Below are positions 47,272 through 56,247 of a stretch of 64,000 nt of DNA, piece by piece. The notes below the pieces were generated by a model that worked only from the letters and a program-made list of their open reading frames with translations, made no database searches and was not told where the DNA came from. The translations under genes were made by a program, and so were the position numbers. Source of the stretch: Burkholderia lata. GTDB taxonomy: Bacteria > Pseudomonadota > Gammaproteobacteria > Burkholderiales > Burkholderiaceae. The stretch's first letter is position 1; each line of letters opens with the position of its first letter. The DNA is taken from the NCBI RefSeq assembly GCF_000012945.1, contig NC_007511.1, positions 1,736,001-1,800,000 of the forward strand, in the 5' to 3' direction.

Positions 47272-48311
47272 ATCTGTCGATTCCCATGCGGCGCGACGTG
47301 CGCTTGAAGGCGAAGCTAAAAGGCCTGCCGACACCGGACGATTTCGAAATCGTCACCGCCGCCGCGCCGGCGGCCGGCTCGGGCGACGTGCTGGTGCGTA
47401 ATCGCTATTTCCTGGTCTCGGCTTCCTTGCGCGCGATGATCAGCGAAGGCGCGGAAGACGTGCCCGGTGTGCCGTTTCCGTGCTTGTCGGCGGGTGACGC
47501 GCTGATGGGCGAAGCGCTCGGCGAGGTGGTGAGCGCGCCCGCCGGCAGCGGTTTGTCGTCCGGCGACATCGTCACGCACTTCCACGGGTGGCGAGACTAC
47601 GCGGTGGTGCCCGCATGGGGCTGTCAGCGCGTCGGCGAGGCGCTGCCGGAGCCCGCCGGCTACCTCGGCTACCTGGGGCACGGCTGGACCGCATACGCGG
47701 CGCTGACGCGCGGCGTGCCGATCCGTCCGGGTGACACGGTGTTCGTCACGAGCGCGGCCGGCGCGATCGGCGCGATGGCCGGACAGATCGCGCGGCGGCT
47801 GGGAGCGGGGCGCGTGATCGGCAGCACGAGTTCGCACGACAAGGCACGACGCCTGGTTTCCGAGCTTGGCTATGACGCTGCCGTCATACGTGGCGGCAGC
47901 ACGCCGTTCGCAGAGCAGTTGCTTGAAGCGGCGCAGGGCGGCATCGACGTCCTGATCGATTCGGTCGGCGGCGAGCAATTACAGGCGGCCGTCACGGCCG
48001 CCCGCGAAGGGGCGCGCTTCCTGATCCTCGGCGCGCTGTCGGGCCAGCTGGCCGCGACGGGAACGGGGCGGACCGCACCCGCCGAAATCGATACCGTTCA
48101 ATTTCTCCTCAAGCGGATCACGATGCGGGGCTACAGCGCCGACGACAATCCGGAGGCGAAGGGCGAATGGTTCGAGCGTTTCGCGCAGTGGCTGCGCGCC
48201 GGCGAGATCGTGTTCCCGCATACGGTGATCGACGGCCTCGATAACGCGCCGAGCGCGTTGTGCGACACGTCCAGCGGACGTTATCTGGGCACGGTGCTCG
48301 TCAAGCTGTAG
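47268..48311 (+). CDS. NADP-dependent oxidoreductase (MDR, CurA-like) in the phenazine operon
   Basis: A 347-aa zinc-independent medium-chain reductase. The glycine motif is SAAGAIGAMAGQIARRLGAG with GGIDVLIDSVGGEQLQAAV further on. It is the same family as the gene at 13409-14446 but clearly diverged. No phenazine step is known to need such an enzyme; it could reduce or protect a quinone-like intermediate or the finished redox-active pigment, or feed reducing power to the hydroxylase. The start at 47268 overlaps the methyltransferase stop. Confidence 0.88.
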   Translation: MNLSIPMRRDVRLKAKLKGLPTPDDFEIVTAAAPAAGSGDVLVRNRYFLVSASLRAMISEGAEDVPGVPFPCLSAGDALMGEALGEVVSAPAGSGLSSGDIVTHFHGWRDYAVVPAWGCQRVGEALPEPAGYLGYLGHGWTAYAALTRGVPIRPGDTVFVTSAAGAIGAMAGQIARRLGAGRVIGSTSSHDKARRLVSELGYDAAVIRGGSTPFAEQLLEAAQGGIDVLIDSVGGEQLQAAVTAAREGARFLILGALSGQLAATGTGRTAPAEIDTVQFLLKRITMRGYSADDNPEAKGEWFERFAQWLRAGEIVFPHTVIDGLDNAPSALCDTSSGRYLGTVLVKL

Positions 48312-48392
48312 CGGTAAGGAGCGTGGGCGTCGCTTGCATGCCAGGCGACGACACCCGCTCGATCGGCAGCATTTCATTATGGGAGTGGAACT

Positions 48393-49802
48393 GTGGAATG
48401 CAATCTCTCTTCGGCGCGTGCGGCCGAGAATTGGACACCGGCTTCCTGGAAGACGAAGCCGGCGCTGCAACAGCCGGCTTATCGCGATGTGGCGGCGCTC
48501 GATCGCGCCCTGGCACAGCTACAAGCACTGCCGCCGCTCGTCGCCGCATGGGAAGTGCTGACGCTCAAACGCAAGCTCGCAGACGCCGCGGCGGGACGAT
48601 GTTTCTTGCTGCAGGGCGGCGACTGCGCGGAAAGCTTTGCCGATTGCACGGCGCCGATCATCGCCAATCGGCTCAAAGTGCTGATGCAGATGAGCCTGGT
48701 GCTCGTGCATGGCTTGATGCTGCCGGTGGTTCGCGTCGGCCGCTTTGCCGGCCAGTACGCCAAGCCGCGCTCGGCGGATACCGAAACGCGCGACGGCGTG
48801 ACGCTGCCTTGCTACCGCGGCGACATCGTCAACGGCAGCGCTTTTACGAAAGACGCGCGCGAGCCCGACCCGCAGCGCCTGCTCGAGGCTCATTCCAGAT
48901 CGGCGCTGACGATGAATTTCGTGCGCGCGCTGAGCGATGCCGGTTTTGCTGATCTGCACCACCCCGAACATTGGGATCTGGCTTGGGCCTCGCATTCGCC
49001 GCTTTATGGCGAGTATCGCAAGATGACGCACTCGATCGGCGAATCGCTGCGCTTCATGGAGGCGCTCGCGGGCGAGCCCTCCGGCAGCGATGCGAGAGTC
49101 GATTTCTACACGTCGCATGAGGTCCTGCTGTTGAATTACGAAGAGGCGATGGCACGGCAAGTGCCGCGGCATTGGGGCTGGTTCAACCTGTCGACGCATT
49201 TTCCGTGGATCGGCATGCGCACCGCGCAGCTGGACGGCGCGCATATCGAATACTGCTCAGGTATCCGCAATCCGATCGGCCTGAAAGTCGGGCCCGGGGT
49301 GAGCACCGACCAGTTGCTGCGCACGATCGACGCGCTGAACGCCACGAACGAGGCCGGCCGTTTGACGCTCATCACGCGCATGGGTGCGGCGAAGATCGAA
49401 GCGGAGTTGCCGAAGCATCTGCATGCGGTCAAGGCCGAGGGCCGGCGTGTCTTGTGGTGCTGCGATCCGATGCACGGCAACGGCGAAACGACCCCGGGCG
49501 GGGTGAAGACACGGCGCTTCGGGAACATCCACGCCGAGCTCGAGGCGGCCTTCGACATTCATGCCGCCTGCGGCACGCATCTGGGCGGCGTGCATCTGGA
49601 GCTGACCGGGGAAGACGTGACCGAATGCCTGGGCGGCGCGCGCAATCTGACTGAGGCCGATTTGGCCCGTGCTTACAAGTCGACGGTCGATCCGAGGTTG
49701 AACTATGAGCAGTCGCTGGAGATCGCGATGCTGATTGTGCGCAAGTTGGGTATGACGCGGGTTGCCGAAATCGGCGCCCAGCGGCAATTGGCGTATGCGT
49801 AG
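48393..49802 (+). CDS. phzC: PhzC, class II DAHP synthase
   Basis: A 469-aa type II (plant/actinobacterial-like) 3-deoxy-D-arabino-heptulosonate-7-phosphate synthase that feeds the shikimate pathway for phenazine production. Motifs include LLQGGDCAESFAD, FAGQYAKPRS, CSGIRNPIGLKVGPG and WCCDPMHGNGET. It lacks the long N-terminal regulatory part of the mycobacterial enzyme, as expected for feedback-insensitive PhzC. It starts at a GTG with GGGAG upstream. It is the last gene of the operon, not third as in pseudomonads. An IS remnant begins about 24 bases after its stop. Confidence 0.95.
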   Translation: MECNLSSARAAENWTPASWKTKPALQQPAYRDVAALDRALAQLQALPPLVAAWEVLTLKRKLADAAAGRCFLLQGGDCAESFADCTAPIIANRLKVLMQMSLVLVHGLMLPVVRVGRFAGQYAKPRSADTETRDGVTLPCYRGDIVNGSAFTKDAREPDPQRLLEAHSRSALTMNFVRALSDAGFADLHHPEHWDLAWASHSPLYGEYRKMTHSIGESLRFMEALAGEPSGSDARVDFYTSHEVLLLNYEEAMARQVPRHWGWFNLSTHFPWIGMRTAQLDGAHIEYCSGIRNPIGLKVGPGVSTDQLLRTIDALNATNEAGRLTLITRMGAAKIEAELPKHLHAVKAEGRRVLWCCDPMHGNGETTPGGVKTRRFGNIHAELEAAFDIHAACGTHLGGVHLELTGEDVTECLGGARNLTEADLARAYKSTVDPRLNYEQSLEIAMLIVRKLGMTRVAEIGAQRQLAYA

Positions 49803-49825
49803 CGGGCGGGGCGGCATGCAACAAC

Positions 49826-50638
49826 TAATCGCATCTCCTTGACCAATCGGTCCTGCAACGTCAGGTGTGCTCGCTCCACACGCCCCTTGGCCGAGCTGCT
49901 GTTCGCGCAGAACGTGTCGATGTTCAGTTCGTACATCGCCCGGCCGAAGTGCGTCACGCTCTGGCCTGTCTTGCCGGCACTCGTGTTGCGGAACACGCTG
50001 TACTTGTCGCTGTAGAACGCCACCGGCTTGCCGTAGCGCTCCAGATACGTTCGCGTGGCCTCAAAGTAGCTGAAGGTCGACTCGGTCTGCGTGAAGTGCA
50101 GCATCATCAGCCGGCTCGTCGCGTCGTCGACGTACACCAGCAGCGTGCAGGCCGGCGCCCGTTCCTCGAACCATCGATGATCGCAGCCGTCGATCTGGAT
50201 CAGTTCACCGAGGCAAGCCCGCCGTGCTCGCGGCTGGTAGACCTTGGGCGGTCGTTGCCGGCGCGGAATCCAGAGCCCAGCCTCGGTCATCAGCCTTCTG
50301 ACCGTCTCCTTAGCCAGCCGAATGCCGTGACACTCCCAGAGCTTCTCGCAGGCCAGCGTCGGTCCAAAATCGGCGTAGCGCTCACGAATAACGGTCAGGG
50401 CGCGTAACGCCAGCCCATCGTCGAGCTTGCGGTTGCCCGGTCGGCCACGACGGCCTGAAGCGACGCCGCCGGGCCCGCGCTCGCGATACCGGATGACCAG
50501 CCGTTCCACCTGGCGCACGCTCAGGCCCAGCCGTTCGGCTGCACGTCCAGGCTTCAAGCCCGTGTCCACCACAGCCTGGATCACCTTGAGTCGATCAAGC
50601 TCTCGCATCGTCAGTGTCACCAATCCGGCTGGCTGCAT
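49826..50638 (-). pseudogene. Truncated ISNCY-family transposase, right copy
   Basis: The first 271 residues are a well-kept transposase: N-terminal HTH (ERLGLSVRQVERLVIRYRE), then the catalytic triad regions QIDGCDHRWF, VYVDDATSRL and the Glu of KGRVERAHLTLQDRLVK. After residue 271 homology ends abruptly and the frame runs about 40 codons into antisense phzC DNA (to 49703), so the C-terminal quarter is missing. Probably inactive. Same orientation as the relic at 38664-39342. Confidence 0.85.
49833..49959. repeat. Right member of the direct repeat flanking the phenazine operon
   Basis: Matches 38821-38947 in the same orientation (see that entry). The end nearest the phenazine genes lies about 30 bases beyond the phzC stop. 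Confidence 0.75.
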
Positions 50639-50689
50639 GGTCGGCTCCCGTGCTTGCTCAACGAGCCATCCAGCATGCCAGCAGTCAAA

Positions 50690-50723
50690 AACACGACATC
50701 TGTAAATAGCCAGAACACGACAT
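50690..50723. repeat. IS end with duplicated AACACGACAT
   Basis: AACACGACAT occurs at 50690-50699 and 50714-50723, about 55-85 bases upstream of the transposase start. Repeated short blocks of this sort mark the transposase-binding end of an insertion sequence, so this is taken as the intact left end of the truncated ISNCY element. Confidence 0.5.
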
Positions 50724-50809
50724 TAGGATATGGCTGCTACAACACAAATTGTCGATAATTCACGTTATGTAAAATTATAAATACCCAAGTGAACCGACCT
50801 TCATGGGAG

Positions 50810-51580
50810 TCAGTTCCTCTTGGCTGCAACCGCACCATCGATAGCCAGAATTTTCAGCCACGCTGGCACCATTTCGCAAGCAATCGCCTTTCGAACCCCG
50901 GCCAGTTCCACATCGCAGCGCACCTTGGTGAATTGGAACCGGGCGCACGCCCCTTCGAAATTTTCCACGTGAACGACGCCTCCGAATTGTGTGGCGTCTC
51001 CAATCACGCGCTCCAATTCGTCTAGGCTGAATATAAGCATCTCGTGCTCATTCGCACTGCGAAAGCCGTTTGCTAACGAGAATCGCGCCCGCAATGCGGG
51101 AGCCGGCGATCGGCTCCACTCCGACCGGCGTATGATTCTCTGCAATCTCAACCCGGCGTCCTCCGAAGGATTGCGAACGGGAAATTCGCATCGATATGCA
51201 GGAAAGACTGTGTAGATAACATCGCCCATCGCGATCGTCTCTTCGGTAAAGGCGCCATTGATAAGTGATGGGTGTACCACGACTTCGAGATCAAATGTGG
51301 TTTCACGCAAGGCAGGACTCGGGAATAATCCGATAGGGGTCGCGTCGCTCACCAAATCCAGTTGCGTTGAAGTGACATTATTCAAAAATGGCAAGATCGG
51401 CTCCGTACTCTGTCCTGGCGCTAATCTGATTGTCAGGGAGCAGGCACGATCTCCGATAAATCGGATATAACTTTCGAACGTATCAGCGTCGAATGCCTTC
51501 CATCTAAGAACGTCATTGCTCAATTCCCTTGGTCGAGGTCTCAAGGCACTCGTGAAATTGTATTGAAAATCGCTCGTCAT
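50810..51580 (-). CDS. Presumed immunity protein of the RHS toxin
   Basis: A 256-aa cytosolic protein with no signal, no membrane segment and no family I recognise. The start at 51580 overlaps the stop of the RHS toxin gene (ATGA), the classic position of a cognate immunity gene. Its GC content and codon use are visibly lower than those of the T6SS genes and resemble the toxin tip, so toxin and antidote were probably acquired together. The immunity role is inferred from position only. Confidence 0.72.
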   Translation of the reverse strand: MTSDFQYNFTSALRPRPRELSNDVLRWKAFDADTFESYIRFIGDRACSLTIRLAPGQSTEPILPFLNNVTSTQLDLVSDATPIGLFPSPALRETTFDLEVVVHPSLINGAFTEETIAMGDVIYTVFPAYRCEFPVRNPSEDAGLRLQRIIRRSEWSRSPAPALRARFSLANGFRSANEHEMLIFSLDELERVIGDATQFGGVVHVENFEGACARFQFTKVRCDVELAGVRKAIACEMVPAWLKILAIDGAVAAKRN

Positions 51581-54500
51581 GAGTAGTGATCTCCAGTGGG
51601 TATGTCGTAACTGAACCGCTCATTGCCATTTGTCTCGCTCGAACTACTTCCTTTCGAAGCATTTTCCGACTGGGACATCACAGCGAGATTATCAGTGTCG
51701 TTATGAAATTTCTTGCGATTCTCTGGATTGGAATCACAGCCGGGTGGATAGTGCTTGCCTCCGATGGTCGCGCCCCTGTTGTACATTTCGGCCTCCGATA
51801 CCTGATGGTCGTATGTTACATTCACAACCTGTTCGCCTTTGTCATTGGTTGTGTAGTAAGGGATCGGATGGTTATCCGCATCAACCCACGTCAATTTGCT
51901 ACGCATTGCGACCAGCCCTGCAGGGTTCTTGTCAGGATCGATCGGAAGTTTGCCTTCCCTGCCTTCACGAGTATATCGCTTGATCATCTCGATATGCGTG
52001 CTCTGCAAGTATCCTTTTGGAAATTCCGTCGTTTTATCACGAACCAACGGGTAATTTTTAATTTTATCATTGAGCTCCAATACCCTTTCCCTAATTGCGT
52101 CAAGTCTTTTTGTTTCGGGTGTTTCGGGATAGCTGTACCAGTTCTTTTCATCTAATGATAATTTCTTTTTTTCCTGTTCGAGATTCTCAATCTCTCTTTT
52201 CATTCTCTCGATAGCTGCATCTCTTTCCGCTGTCCGTCTTTCGATTTTTGCGAGGTGATTCAGTTCCGCCTTGGTCAGCTCCTGCGTTCGGCCGGCGACT
52301 GCAGGGCCTTCGGGCGAAGGCTCGGATGCATCCTCCCCATGAACGTGCGCATTCAGGCCGAGTACGTCTACTTCCACGACCGGATTGGCAGAATATGTAT
52401 AGAGATTCCCTCCCCCTGCATGCCCAACCGGATCCGATTGGAGATATCGTCCGAGCATCGGGTTGTATGATCGGAATCGATTGACGTGCAAGCCTGTTTC
52501 ACGCTGAAACAAATGTCCGGGCCAACGCACATCGTATTCAAGTGAATTTCCCTCAGCAACTTCGATAACCCCGTACGAATGGATTTTCCGTGCGAGCCAC
52601 ACTGCTCTGCCGCTGACGTCTTCGATGCGTTCAGGCATGCCAACCTGATTGAATAGCACGAAATATTCGCTTCCCGAGGTTGCAGGCGAATCAATGCTTG
52701 GATAGTCGATGAACATGAACGGCACGAGCGACTTCTCGTCGACGTAAACGAAGACACGTACCTTGCCACCGGGATCAACCTGTGCGGCCAAGCGATCTTC
52801 GTCCCAGTAATACACCGTGGAGTCATTGTCTGTCCCTGCGATTACTTGACGGCATAAACCATCGTATTCCGCTGTCCAGGCATCGTGCCGGTCAGACCAC
52901 TCGACACGGACAAGCAAGTCCATGCTGTCGTAGCGATACGTGGTACGCCGGCCATCGTGTGCGATCTCTTCGGACAGATGGTTGCGTTCGTCGTACGTGT
53001 ATTGACCGCGCGACGTGGTTGATAGCCGGTTGCCGCCTGTATATTGCATCATCGGGCAGGTCGGCAAAGCCAACAGATTACCGGCGGGATCGTACTCGTA
53101 GCGGCAAGCTTGCCAGCCGCTGCTCATCTCGCCAATCAGACGATGTGCGCGGTCGTATTGGTATTGCGTATCCCCCTTTTGGTTGTCGCTGATACGGCGA
53201 AGCTCTCCGGCGCCGCTGTATTCATACGTGACACGATGAAAGGCCGCGGGAGAATCGGTCCGCCAGGTGATGCGTCCAGTGCAACGCCCGACGTCGTCGA
53301 ACATGTAGCATGCCTGCGTACCGTTGGCCAACCGCAGCAACACTCGGCCGTCCTTGCCCTGTTGCACGCAGTGTGTGCGGCCGCCTGGCGTTCGGATGGA
53401 TTGGCCGCTTGCAGTATATGTGTAGACCACCTCAAACCGCTCGAGGTAGGTCGTTCGCCCCAACCGGTGGCCATCGTATTCGTGCTGGACGCCCAAGCCG
53501 TCGCATTTGTCCGATGTGCGCCTTCCTAGATTGTCAAACGTTCGCGTGATCTCGTGCGCGTCCGTAGAGGCCTTCGTGAGATGGCCGAAGCGATCATATT
53601 CGTAGACATGCTTACTACCTGACGCCAGGGTTCGCTCGCGCGGCAGGCCGTTCTCGCCGATTTCGAACCTTAATAGCCACTTGCCCGCGCCGTCACGCTT
53701 CTCGATCAAGCGGTCGCCGCCGTCGTAGACATAGCTCTCCCGCAACCGGCCATGTCGTGTCACGCTCGTCATTCGCTTCTTGAAGTCGTAGCTGTAAGCG
53801 GATTCGTTGCCATTCGCGTCGATGACAGACGCAACGTCCCGACGGGAGGTATAGCGATAGCGGATCGTCTCGCCAAGAGCATTCTCTTCGCTGGCCAGCA
53901 GATTCCATGAGCATCTGGTATACCGGGTCGCGGCGCCATCCTGATCGAATCGCAGCAGCAGGTTATCGTCAGCATCGTATTCGAAGCGCTCGGTATGCCC
54001 GCTGATATTGGTGCGTGCAATCACCCTGCCGGCAACATCGCGTTGCTGTCGCCGTTCATCGGGCCATCGCGCAACTGCATCCGTGGCAGAGCCCCAAGCC
54101 CAGTGATCAATTTCTTGCGGCAACAACACCGTGTCAGTGAGATTGTCGACGTTGAATTCTCCCCAGATCAGGCCGCGCATGGCGTTCGGCACATGGTGCG
54201 CCAGCGGGTTGGGCAAGTTCGGCAGTTCGTCCTTGTTCGGCCAGAGGTTGCCGAATCGATCGAGGCGGCCGATGGTCCCTGCTCTAGCGTCGTAAAGCCA
54301 TCGCAACGTCCGCCCACCCGAGTCAATTTCCTCCACGATTCGCCCGGATGGATCGAGCACATACTCGGCGATGCCACCGTAAGGATCGACGACATGGGTG
54401 ATGGTTCCCATCTCGTTGTACAGGATAGTCCATCGTCCACCATCTCCCTCGGTGACAATCGTCCGCCCGGGTCGGTACTGGAATCTGACGTGCCACATCC

Positions 54501-56247
54501 GGTCCTGCCCAGCGCTTTCCACGCAACGTCCTTCGCTGTCGTAGCAGTAAAGGAACGAATACCCGTTGGCACCAGCGAGTCGGGCCATACGCCGCTGTGC
54601 ATCGTATTCATAGGTCGAAATCGCATCGAGCGCATTGCGATACGAAGTCAGGCAATTCTCGGTGTCGTATGCATACCGTGCGATCCGAGTGTCCCGACCA
54701 TCGACGTCTGTCAGCACGACTTCAACAATCCGCCCGGACTGGTCGTACCGTAACGAGACGGTTCTGCGAACGTTGCCGTCGTGGTCGGTCTGCACGATCT
54801 TCCCGATATGTCCGTCTGGACGCCAGCGAAGAAGGCTTTGTGTGCGATCACGCTGATGGCTGATGCAGCGGACTGAAAGTGCAGTTTCGGCGTCCCGCTC
54901 GAACTCTGCGTCGCCAGCGGCCTCGTGCCGGATGAAGAACCTTCGACTGTCGATCTGCTCGAGCGAGTAGCCTTGGCAGCAACCGTCATATGTACCGTCT
55001 GCGTTTCTGCTGAACGTGTATTTCGTGCCCCGCGGATCGGTATAGATTGCGCGCGTGCGCAGCAACTGCAGTTCGCGCTGCCACGCATGTCGGAATCCGT
55101 ATCCCTGCGCTCCGTTACGCTCATTCCACCCACTGCAGTAGTGGCGTCCCCATATGAAAGGCAGCGTTTCGTCGGTTTCGTAGTCGGTGAAATCATTCTT
55201 CACCTCTCCAGTGACGGCACTGATCGGCTCGCCCTTGAATTCGCACGCCAACTCTTGCGCCCACTTCGGCAACTTCGGCCTGACCTTCTTCCCGATCCCG
55301 TGCTTTGCCCCGTGCCACATCATCTGCGAGTCCGGCAGCGGAAATCCGCCGATCAGCACCGTCGGATCCCCGGCGAGCAGCGTCCCCATACTCGGTTCGA
55401 TGCCGGGATCCTTGCCCATCAGGTTGCTGAGCGCCATGAACGCGAGATCGGCCGCTGTTTGCGCGGCCATCATCGCAGCGGCGGCGACTTCTCCTTGCGA
55501 TGCGTCATCGGCAGCAGTCGCCACCCCTGACGCTGGCCCGACCGCCGCATTACCAACCGACCACGCTTTCCCTGCCCGCCCCAGCAACTTCGCCCGGCCG
55601 GACACCTGAGCAGCCTCGCTCGCCACCTCCTCGCCTTTCTCGGCAGCGCTCGCTGCTTCGCCACCCGAGTGCCCGACATGCCCCATCGGATTGCAATGCC
55701 GCGTCATGTCGATACCCATGCGCGCAGCACGCATCCCGCCGATGAACGTATTGCTCGAGCCCGTCTGAATATCGAAGAACGGCGTTATCCCGCCGCACGT
55801 CGGCGCAATACCGATATCCAGTACACGTGCTGCAGGAATACCCCCAATCAGTACGCTCAAACACCCACTGCCTATGGTTGCCCCGACACTCGGCAACGGA
55901 AAACCGCTGCTCGGCGGATGACTATGCGCGTGCGGTGTACCGAGATGCGGAACACCGATGGTGGCGGCCGGCATCCCCGGCATCTTGTCGAGCAGCGGGA
56001 TCTGCGCGATGCCAGTGTTGAGCAACTGCGACGGCATGCCCTGCAGTGACGCCAGGGAATTCACGGCCTCGCTGACATGGTGAAGCGTGCCGCCTTCCGA
56101 CGAGAACGTCTCCTTGAACGGATCGAACGTCGACTTGACCGTATCGAGCAGCGAATCACATGCGGTGTCGGCCTTCGACTCCGACGGCGTTGAATGACTC
56201 TCGGCTGGCGCCGACGCGCGCGTCAACCGGCTTTCAAATTCACTCAT
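51577..56247 (-). CDS. PAAR-RHS polymorphic toxin, T6SS effector with HNH-like C-terminal domain
   Basis: A 1556-aa effector. An N-terminal region (about 85-190) is a PAAR-like spike tip (IGVPHLGTPHAHSH, then GGIPAARVLDIG). About 30 RHS/YD repeats form the cocoon (about 340-1265) and end at the hyperconserved core YLQSDPVGHAGGGNLYTYSA...DVLGL near 1298. The remaining 258 residues are the toxin: a charged coiled coil (about 1320-1400), then TYDHQVSEAEM (Asp1480-His1481), FHNDTDNLAVM and SENASKG, an HNH-nuclease-like pattern. The tip DNA (51577-52353) is much poorer in GC than the RHS part. The start at 56247 overlaps the TPR gene stop. Confidence 0.92.
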   Translation of the reverse strand: MSEFESRLTRASAPAESHSTPSESKADTACDSLLDTVKSTFDPFKETFSSEGGTLHHVSEAVNSLASLQGMPSQLLNTGIAQIPLLDKMPGMPAATIGVPHLGTPHAHSHPPSSGFPLPSVGATIGSGCLSVLIGGIPAARVLDIGIAPTCGGITPFFDIQTGSSNTFIGGMRAARMGIDMTRHCNPMGHVGHSGGEAASAAEKGEEVASEAAQVSGRAKLLGRAGKAWSVGNAAVGPASGVATAADDASQGEVAAAAMMAAQTAADLAFMALSNLMGKDPGIEPSMGTLLAGDPTVLIGGFPLPDSQMMWHGAKHGIGKKVRPKLPKWAQELACEFKGEPISAVTGEVKNDFTDYETDETLPFIWGRHYCSGWNERNGAQGYGFRHAWQRELQLLRTRAIYTDPRGTKYTFSRNADGTYDGCCQGYSLEQIDSRRFFIRHEAAGDAEFERDAETALSVRCISHQRDRTQSLLRWRPDGHIGKIVQTDHDGNVRRTVSLRYDQSGRIVEVVLTDVDGRDTRIARYAYDTENCLTSYRNALDAISTYEYDAQRRMARLAGANGYSFLYCYDSEGRCVESAGQDRMWHVRFQYRPGRTIVTEGDGGRWTILYNEMGTITHVVDPYGGIAEYVLDPSGRIVEEIDSGGRTLRWLYDARAGTIGRLDRFGNLWPNKDELPNLPNPLAHHVPNAMRGLIWGEFNVDNLTDTVLLPQEIDHWAWGSATDAVARWPDERRQQRDVAGRVIARTNISGHTERFEYDADDNLLLRFDQDGAATRYTRCSWNLLASEENALGETIRYRYTSRRDVASVIDANGNESAYSYDFKKRMTSVTRHGRLRESYVYDGGDRLIEKRDGAGKWLLRFEIGENGLPRERTLASGSKHVYEYDRFGHLTKASTDAHEITRTFDNLGRRTSDKCDGLGVQHEYDGHRLGRTTYLERFEVVYTYTASGQSIRTPGGRTHCVQQGKDGRVLLRLANGTQACYMFDDVGRCTGRITWRTDSPAAFHRVTYEYSGAGELRRISDNQKGDTQYQYDRAHRLIGEMSSGWQACRYEYDPAGNLLALPTCPMMQYTGGNRLSTTSRGQYTYDERNHLSEEIAHDGRRTTYRYDSMDLLVRVEWSDRHDAWTAEYDGLCRQVIAGTDNDSTVYYWDEDRLAAQVDPGGKVRVFVYVDEKSLVPFMFIDYPSIDSPATSGSEYFVLFNQVGMPERIEDVSGRAVWLARKIHSYGVIEVAEGNSLEYDVRWPGHLFQRETGLHVNRFRSYNPMLGRYLQSDPVGHAGGGNLYTYSANPVVEVDVLGLNAHVHGEDASEPSPEGPAVAGRTQELTKAELNHLAKIERRTAERDAAIERMKREIENLEQEKKKLSLDEKNWYSYPETPETKRLDAIRERVLELNDKIKNYPLVRDKTTEFPKGYLQSTHIEMIKRYTREGREGKLPIDPDKNPAGLVAMRSKLTWVDADNHPIPYYTTNDKGEQVVNVTYDHQVSEAEMYNRGATIGGKHYPPGCDSNPENRKKFHNDTDNLAVMSQSENASKGSSSSETNGNERFSYDIPTGDHYS

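Noticed and set aside
49703-49825. C-terminal 40 codons of the right transposase frame
   Set aside because: They are antisense phzC plus a short junction, not transposase sequence, so they were excluded from the pseudogene.
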